Below are positions 5,064-9,269 of a DNA stretch of 9,269 nt, in pieces; the stretch's first letter is position 1; each line of letters begins with the position of its first letter. Under the pieces are notes generated by a model. It had not been told where the DNA came from and searched no databases. It saw only the letters and a list, made by a program, of their open reading frames with translations. The position numbers and the translations under genes were made by a program. Location: positions 1 to 9,269 of the forward strand of contig JAFGJI010000197.1 in the NCBI GenBank assembly GCA_016929175.1, in the 5' to 3' direction. The stretch is from Thermoplasmatota archaeon (GTDB taxonomy: Archaea > Thermoplasmatota > Penumbrarchaeia > Penumbrarchaeales > Penumbrarchaeaceae).

Positions 5064-5106
5064 GATCCCTGGTCGGAGGTACTTGAGTGCTGGTCTACCA
5101 GGGATC
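5064..5106. repeat. Perfect 10-bp inverted repeat with 23-base spacer
   Basis: GATCCCTGGT (5064-5073) and ACCAGGGATC (5097-5106) are exact reverse complements. The repeat lies about 110 bases upstream of the dehydrogenase start, outside the core promoter. It could be a regulator site or another relic in this repeat-rich stretch. Confidence 0.6.
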
Positions 5107-5170
5107 GCCATTTCTGTAAAAAACATTTGAAAGTAAACCCCCCGTCAATAAGCCATGGGCATCTTCGAAC

Positions 5171-5182
5171 CATACAAATATT
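5171..5182 (+). promoter_or_regulatory. Possible TATA box of the dehydrogenase gene
   Basis: CATACAAATATT is the best A/T block at a workable distance. Transcription would begin near 5200, and the ATG at 5217 has GAGGG at 5206-5210 as ribosome binding site. An alternative A-rich block lies farther upstream, near 5117-5135. Confidence 0.35.
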
Positions 5183-5216
5183 CCTTCATCATTAATGTGA
5201 CCACAGAGGGACCAAC

Positions 5217-6335
5217 ATGACGAGATACAGGATCGCGGAAATTCCGGGCGACGGGGTTGGACCGGAGGTGATCGAGGCAGCAAAGATCGTGCTGGACGCC
5301 GTCGGGTTCAAGGCAGATTACAGACACGGGGATATCGGCTGGGAGTTCTGGAAGACCGAGGGGAACGCCCTCCCCGAAAGGACACTGGAGCTTCTCAGGA
5401 ACACCGACTGCGCCCTCTTCGGGGCCATCACCTCGAAGCCCAAGGATGAGGCCGAAAAGGAACTGGACCCTTCTCTAAAGGGCAAGGGTCATGTCTATTT
5501 CTCCCCGATAGTCGGAATGAGGCAGCTCTTCCAGCTTCATACGAACATGAGACCATGCAGGTCCTACAAGGGCAACCCCCTCAACGTAAAGGAAGGTATC
5601 GACCTCGTGGTGTTCCGGGAGAACACCGAAGGACTATATGCCGGCGTGGAATGGTGGCCCCTCCCTGACGAGGTCAGGGAAGCCTTCTTCAAACATCACA
5701 GGAAGTGGGCCCCGTTCCAGGAATTCCCGGGGGCGGATGTAGCCGTTTCACTCAGGGTCATATCCAAACGTGGTGCTGATAGGATACTCAGGTCCGGTTT
5801 CGAACATGCCAGGAAATTCAAGAGGACAAGGCTCACCCTGGCCGAGAAACCAAACGTACTGAGAGAGACCTCGGGTCTCATGACGAAGGTCGCAAGAGAG
5901 ATGGCGAAGGACTATCCCGAGGTCTCAATGGACGAGGCGAACGTTGATGCCATGGCGATGTGGCTGGTGAAGGACCCCGACAAGTACCAGGTGATAGTAT
6001 CATCCAACCTCTTCGGGGATATCCTTTCGGACCTGGGAGGTGGATTGGTGGGCGGTCTGGGTTTCGCCTCGGCTGCAAACATCGGGGACGACTATGCCGT
6101 CTTCGAGCCAACACACGGCTCCGCTCCGAAATACGCAGGCAATGGGGTCGTCAATCCCATAGCCATGATAATGGCATCAAAATTGATGCTGGACCATCTC
6201 GGAGAATCCGAGATGGGATCCTGCATAGAAAAAGCAGTGGCCGATGTCATTTTGGAGGGGGCTGTACGCACAAAGGACTTCGGTGGGACCTCTTCCACCA
6301 TGGATATGGCGAAGGTCGTGGCTTCGAAACTCTGA
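5217..6335 (+). CDS. Isocitrate/isopropylmalate dehydrogenase family enzyme, probably NADP-dependent
   Basis: The protein has 372 residues, the usual size of the short archaeal and Thermus-type members. These cytoplasmic enzymes oxidise a 2-hydroxy acid and decarboxylate it. Visible active-site residues are R102, R112 and R134 for the substrate carboxylates, Y141 (NTEGLYAG), K211 (AEKPNV), and the metal-binding D244, D268 and D272 (NVDAM, FGDILSD). The cofactor loop EPTHGSAPKYAGNGVVNP (297-314) has K305, Y306 and V312, matching K344, Y345 and V351 of E. coli isocitrate dehydrogenase, which select NADP; an NAD enzyme would usually show D-I. The substrate loop SPIVGMR (96-102) does not match textbook isocitrate or isopropylmalate versions, so homoisocitrate or a related acid cannot be excluded. 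The gene has its own promoter region and is followed closely by a methyltransferase gene. Confidence 0.88.
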   Translation: MTRYRIAEIPGDGVGPEVIEAAKIVLDAVGFKADYRHGDIGWEFWKTEGNALPERTLELLRNTDCALFGAITSKPKDEAEKELDPSLKGKGHVYFSPIVGMRQLFQLHTNMRPCRSYKGNPLNVKEGIDLVVFRENTEGLYAGVEWWPLPDEVREAFFKHHRKWAPFQEFPGADVAVSLRVISKRGADRILRSGFEHARKFKRTRLTLAEKPNVLRETSGLMTKVAREMAKDYPEVSMDEANVDAMAMWLVKDPDKYQVIVSSNLFGDILSDLGGGLVGGLGFASAANIGDDYAVFEPTHGSAPKYAGNGVVNPIAMIMASKLMLDHLGESEMGSCIEKAVADVILEGAVRTKDFGGTSSTMDMAKVVASKL

Positions 6336-6346
6336 AGGGAGAGATA

Positions 6347-7045
6347 TTGACAGGATCTCAAGATATCAGGAAGGATGTAAGGGATGCTTACGACAGGATA
6401 GCACCCTTTTTTGCAGAAACAAGGGAAAAGGTGTGGCCTCCCACTATGGAATTGATCCGGGAGCGCTCCCCCTGCATCCTTGGTGACCTCGGCTGCGGTT
6501 CCGGAAGGGCGCTCATCGAAGCCGCCAGGCAGGGATGCAGGGTCGTAGGCATCGACAGCTCCGAAGGACAGCTAAAAGCCGCAGGGAGGGTTCTTGAGAC
6601 CGGGGGCTTCAAGAATGGACCCACTCTTTTGCAGGGTGACCTATCATCATTGCCGCTGGAGGATAGAGTTCTTGACGCGTGCCTGATGATCGCAGTTCTT
6701 CATCATCTCCCCCAGCGGGAGGAGAGGGTCCGTGCCCTTGAGGAGGCCTTCCGCATCACGAGACCTGGCGGTGTCCTTCAGGTCTCGGTCTGGACCCACG
6801 ACCAGGACAGGTTCCGGGAGAGGCACCTGTCCAGGATCGAGGGCAGAAGGGACCAGGACGAACTTGACGGCCCTCTCCCCGGAGATCATTTCGTCCCGTG
6901 GAAGAGAGGGTCCAGTGCAATGAGGTTCTACCATCTGTACGGTCACGGCGAGCTCGAACATGAGATCTCGATGTCCCCATGGACCCTTCAGAGGAGCTTC
7001 TTCGACGGAAGGAACCACTGGGCCGAATGCATCAGGTCCTCCTGA
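6347..7045 (+). CDS. Trm9/ALKBH8-like tRNA methyltransferase, TTG start
   Basis: The protein has 232 residues from a TTG at 6347. The open frame runs far back into the dehydrogenase gene, but GGGAG at 6337-6341 sits 5 bases before this TTG, so I place the start there. The N-terminus DAYDRIAPFFAETREKVWP (13-31) is the opening typical of Trm9 and ALKBH8 methyltransferase domains. SAM motif I is LGDLGCGSGRA (45-55), the acidic end of strand 2 is D70, and LMIAVLHHL is at 113-121. The diagnostic FVPW (182-185) and RFYHLYGHGELE (193-204) follow. The eukaryotic homologues methylate 5-carboxymethyluridine at tRNA wobble position 34 with partner Trm112. The same role is likely here but unproved for this protein. 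It is probably co-transcribed with the dehydrogenase, 11 bases upstream; no functional tie is obvious. Confidence 0.82.
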   Translation: MTGSQDIRKDVRDAYDRIAPFFAETREKVWPPTMELIRERSPCILGDLGCGSGRALIEAARQGCRVVGIDSSEGQLKAAGRVLETGGFKNGPTLLQGDLSSLPLEDRVLDACLMIAVLHHLPQREERVRALEEAFRITRPGGVLQVSVWTHDQDRFRERHLSRIEGRRDQDELDGPLPGDHFVPWKRGSSAMRFYHLYGHGELEHEISMSPWTLQRSFFDGRNHWAECIRSS

Positions 7046-7123
7046 GATCATAGGGATCCATCCAGGACATACCTGTTACGTATCAGGGACGGCTTGGATG
7101 AGAAGGCGGTTCGACCTTCGATG

Positions 7124-7131
7124 GGTTTATG
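7124..7131 (+). promoter_or_regulatory. Possible TATA box giving a near-leaderless transcript
   Basis: GGTTTATG lies about 27 bases before the ATG at 7157. An archaeal start site about 25 bases downstream would fall at or next to the start codon, which would explain the lack of a good ribosome binding site there. The A/T content is low, so the call is tentative. Confidence 0.35.
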
Positions 7132-7156
7132 GTGGACACGCGCATTCACGGTAACA

Positions 7157-8302
7157 ATGAAAAAGCTCTGTTTGGTGGTGAATCCCATCGCCGGAATGGG
7201 GGGCAAGGTCGGCCTGAAAGGGACCGATGGAGTTGTGGATGAAGCGCTCCAGAGGGGAGCTTCACCGAGAGCTCCGGAACGAGCACTTGAAGCACTGTCA
7301 AGATTGAAGGAAGCGTACACCAGGCACCGCCTGAAGGAAGGGGTCACATGGTTCACGGCCGAGGGTGTGATGGGCGGGGAGGTCCTGCGGTCCATGGAGG
7401 TCGAGGGGTGGCAGGTCAGTACGCTCCTTCATCCCTCCGAAAGGACCACATCCTCCGATACGGCCCAACTCGTTCGGCTTGCAGTATCGGAGGGGGTCGA
7501 GCTGATAGTCTTCTGCGGGGGTGACGGCACCGCAAGGGACGTATTCGAAGCGGCGGGAAGCACCCCCATATTCGGGATTCCTTCCGGTGTCAAGATGCAC
7601 TCGGGTGTCTTCGCATTGGACCCGTACACGGCCGGGGAGCTTCTGGAGTTCTATATCCGGGGGGAGATGACCACGGGGGAGGGGGAGATAATGGACCTGG
7701 ATGAGGACAGGTACAGGAAAGGGGAATGGAACATCCGGCTCTTCGGCGTCGCCAACACCCTGTACGAACCCACCTTCATACAGACCGGCAAGTTCATGGT
7801 CGCCGAGCAGGATGTTTCAACGATATGGGATGAGATCGCGGATGACATCTCGGAGAGGATGGACGAGGAGCCCCGGTCCATCTTCATTCTCGGCCCCGGT
7901 GGGACCCTGGCCGCCATAGGCGATAGGATCGGGATAGACAAGACCCACCTTGGTGTTGATGTGGTCAGAGGGAAGCAGCTTGTGGGAAAAGATGTCGGCG
8001 AAGCCGAGATGATCTCCATACTGGATAACGCCGAGGATGACTCGAAGAAATACCTTGTTGTATCGCCCATAGGGGGGCAAGGGTTCTTCCTCGGCAGAGG
8101 GAACCTTCAGCTCAGCCCCGAGGTCATCAGAAGGGTGGGTATCAGGAACATTATCATAGTATCGGCACCCCAGAAACTGGACCGGACCCCATTCCTCGGT
8201 GTTGATACCGGAGACCATTCACTCGACCTGGAACTGAAGAACGAGGGGAGCTACAAGGTCCTCACGGGATACCGGACCTACAGGTTGAAGAAGGTAAGAT
8301 AG
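7157..8302 (+). CDS. ATP/polyphosphate-dependent NAD kinase family protein (COG3199 type)
   Basis: The protein has 381 residues from the ATG at 7157. Earlier in-frame starts (TTG 7094) add unlikely residues and lack a ribosome binding site, and the N-terminus MKKLCLVVNPIAGMGG is the standard opening of the family. The NAD-kinase/diacylglycerol-kinase nucleotide motif is GGDGTARD at 121-128. GIPSGVKMHSGVFA at 140-153 is characteristic of the COG3199 group, which also includes AcoX-like proteins. Members are predicted to phosphorylate NAD to NADP in the cytoplasm; some homologues may act on other substrates. The length is well above that of classical NAD kinases (about 250-300) and usual for this group. 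It lies 111 bases after the methyltransferase gene with its own possible promoter. NADP supply for the upstream dehydrogenase is a possible link. Confidence 0.82.
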   Translation: MKKLCLVVNPIAGMGGKVGLKGTDGVVDEALQRGASPRAPERALEALSRLKEAYTRHRLKEGVTWFTAEGVMGGEVLRSMEVEGWQVSTLLHPSERTTSSDTAQLVRLAVSEGVELIVFCGGDGTARDVFEAAGSTPIFGIPSGVKMHSGVFALDPYTAGELLEFYIRGEMTTGEGEIMDLDEDRYRKGEWNIRLFGVANTLYEPTFIQTGKFMVAEQDVSTIWDEIADDISERMDEEPRSIFILGPGGTLAAIGDRIGIDKTHLGVDVVRGKQLVGKDVGEAEMISILDNAEDDSKKYLVVSPIGGQGFFLGRGNLQLSPEVIRRVGIRNIIIVSAPQKLDRTPFLGVDTGDHSLDLELKNEGSYKVLTGYRTYRLKKVR

Positions 8303-8339
8303 AAAGGGACCTTGAAGCCCCTCCTCAACCTTATTTGAC

Positions 8340-9269
8340 CTACTGGAAGTTGGCTCCGCAGTTCGGACAGCTTTCTGCCCCTTCATCGATCAGGGCTCCG
8401 CAGTTCGGACACTCGAGAGCGATATCGAACTCTGCACCGCAGCTGGGACAACTGGTGTCATATGGTCCGAGGGTTCCACCGCACTCCGGACACGTGTCCC
8501 CGATATCCTCTTCGGCCTTTTCCATCTCGTTGATAAGAAGCTCCAGGTCCTGGACCTCGTCCATCTCGGATTCCTCGGGCAGATCCTGTAACTCCTTGGA
8601 TACCATAACGGGAGGCTCCTCGAAGGGCTCTTCCATCGATCCCTCATCCTCGAACTCCTCCACCTCATATCCCTCGTTTTCATCCATCGGGTCCTGGACG
8701 GGCTCCTCATCGAGCGCGTAGCCTTTGGGCGCAGCATTACTATCCTCGGTGTATTCTTCGACTGGCTGAGTTGTACCGATCTCTTCGTCAATGCTTTCCA
8801 GCGGTTGAGGCTCCAGCTCCTCGGGGACCTCTTCCTCCTCCCTGTCGCTGCGAAGCACGTAGAATACCACCGCGGCAACGATGATGAGTATCACCAGTAT
8901 GATGAGTATTACCAACCAGAGAGGTGTCTCATCCGGTTCCTCCGGCGAGGTGACCTCCACGGTTACCGATGCATGGTCTATCCCTCCGTTGCCATCGGTG
9001 ACCTGAACGGTGAAGGTATACATTCCGGGCTCGAGATCATTCAGGTCCACGGTGACGCTTGCCTTGTTGTCTGTCCATCCGGTATCAGGCGAGACCGACC
9101 AGGAGTATGTGAGGGTATCCTGGTCCTCATCCGTGGCCGTTGTTTCGATCACCAGGTCCTTGTTCTTCGGGATACTCGTCGGGGTTGCATGGATCGATAT
9201 TTCCGGATGATGGTTCACAACACCCGGGTCGTATGGGTCGGAATCCTCCTCGTTGATGATCCCGTCCCC
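8340..9269 (-). CDS. Surface protein with PKD-like domain, one membrane span and C-terminal zinc ribbons (5' end outside window)
   Basis: The frame stays open to the right edge and gives 309 residues here; the true start lies beyond 9269. The first in-window residues, GDGIINEEDSDPYDPG, look like a calcium-binding DxDxD spacer of extracellular archaeal proteins. Residues about 22-107 form one PKD/Ig-like beta domain (ATDEDQDTLTYSWSV, GMYTFTVQVTDGNGG). A span at 116-139 (LWLVILIILVILIIVAAVVF within it) is followed by RSDR and a very acidic linker of about 110 residues. The C-terminus has eight cysteines in four CxxC knuckles (at 260/263, 274/277, 287/290, 301/304), that is, two zinc ribbons, in the cytoplasm. 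The layout suggests signalling or anchoring between surface and cytoplasm; the partner is unknown. It converges with the NAD kinase family gene, 37 bases apart. Confidence 0.85.
   Translation of the reverse strand, partial: GDGIINEEDSDPYDPGVVNHHPEISIHATPTSIPKNKDLVIETTATDEDQDTLTYSWSVSPDTGWTDNKASVTVDLNDLEPGMYTFTVQVTDGNGGIDHASVTVEVTSPEEPDETPLWLVILIILVILIIVAAVVFYVLRSDREEEEVPEELEPQPLESIDEEIGTTQPVEEYTEDSNAAPKGYALDEEPVQDPMDENEGYEVEEFEDEGSMEEPFEEPPVMVSKELQDLPEESEMDEVQDLELLINEMEKAEEDIGDTCPECGGTLGPYDTSCPSCGAEFDIALECPNCGALIDEGAESCPNCGANFQ
8352..8411. repeat. 18-bp direct repeat encoding two CPNCGA zinc knuckles
   Basis: GGCTCCGCAGTTCGGACA occurs at 8352-8369 and 8394-8411 with no difference. On the minus strand each copy encodes CPNCGA of the zinc-ribbon tail. 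Identity at the DNA level, including third bases, suggests a fairly recent duplication or gene conversion of the knuckle. The other two knuckles differ. Confidence 0.8.

Larger units (their letters stand above)
4641..5170. other. Long non-coding stretch between the tRNA and the dehydrogenase gene
   Basis: No intact gene is supported in this 530-base stretch. Open frames on either strand are short, lack ribosome binding sites and have poor third-base bias. It holds a second tRNA-end/hairpin copy, an opposite-strand tRNA fragment and two further inverted repeats, all listed separately. Two forward frames (about 4840-4938 and 4914-5190) give protein-like text broken by a frameshift and by stops, possibly a decayed gene. 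No integrase or transposase remnant was recognised. Confidence 0.5.

Noticed and set aside
4291..5216. CRISPR array
   Set aside because: The repeats are inverted and differ in sequence and spacing. There are no regularly spaced direct repeats.
4749..5327. Several minus-strand open frames of 60-74 codons in the gap and across the dehydrogenase start
   Set aside because: They have no ribosome binding sites, no domain pattern and no coding bias, and they overlap repeats and the dehydrogenase 5' end.
5960..6346. Upstream extension of the methyltransferase frame into the dehydrogenase gene
   Set aside because: The extension overlaps conserved dehydrogenase codons, while a TTG with a well-spaced GGGAG gives a start that fits the family's N-terminus.

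Overview
This is archaeal chromosomal DNA, most likely from a euryarchaeon and possibly from the Thermoplasmata. The case rests on a class I lysyl-tRNA synthetase, a GfcR-type HTH-phosphoribosyltransferase regulator, a Cdc48/VAT-N-like barrel protein, a PRC-barrel protein, TATA-type promoters with strong GGAGGTGA-type ribosome binding sites, and a tRNA-Gln with an A1-U72 first pair. The phylum is inference, because no rRNA or other marker is present.

Region 1 (about 1-1960, + strand). After the last codons of an unidentified upstream gene and a TATA-like box, five short genes lie head to tail with 0-11 nt between them. They encode a stand-alone Cdc48-N-like double-psi barrel protein, a small helical protein, a single-pass membrane protein with a cytoplasmic helical tail, an acidic protein with a predicted membrane-binding amphipathic helix, and a two-repeat PRC-barrel protein. 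The three middle proteins share an ungapped helical module and look like tandem paralogues. The operon resembles a membrane-associated scaffold of unknown purpose and is the best candidate here for an undescribed system.

Region 2 (about 2050-4370, + strand). A clear TATA box drives gfcR and then the class I lysyl-tRNA synthetase 21 nt downstream. A small hairpin followed by a T-rich stretch probably ends the transcript.

Region 3 (about 4291-5216). No intact protein gene is supported over about 930 bases. The stretch holds a tRNA-Gln(UUG) gene and five spaced inverted repeats. A second, diverged copy of the tRNA 3' end plus its downstream hairpin lies 125 bp away, and a 13-nt T-arm fragment of the same tRNA sits on the opposite strand. 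This looks like the scarred remains of a tRNA-associated insertion hot spot.

Region 4 (5217-8302, + strand). An isocitrate/isopropylmalate dehydrogenase family enzyme with NADP-type cofactor residues is followed 11 nt later by a Trm9-like tRNA methyltransferase. After a separate promoter comes a COG3199-type NAD kinase family protein. A link through NADP supply is possible but is only inference.

Region 5 (8340-9269, - strand). A convergent gene runs off the right edge. It encodes a surface protein with an extracellular PKD-like domain, one membrane span, a very acidic cytoplasmic linker and four CxxC knuckles at the C-terminus.
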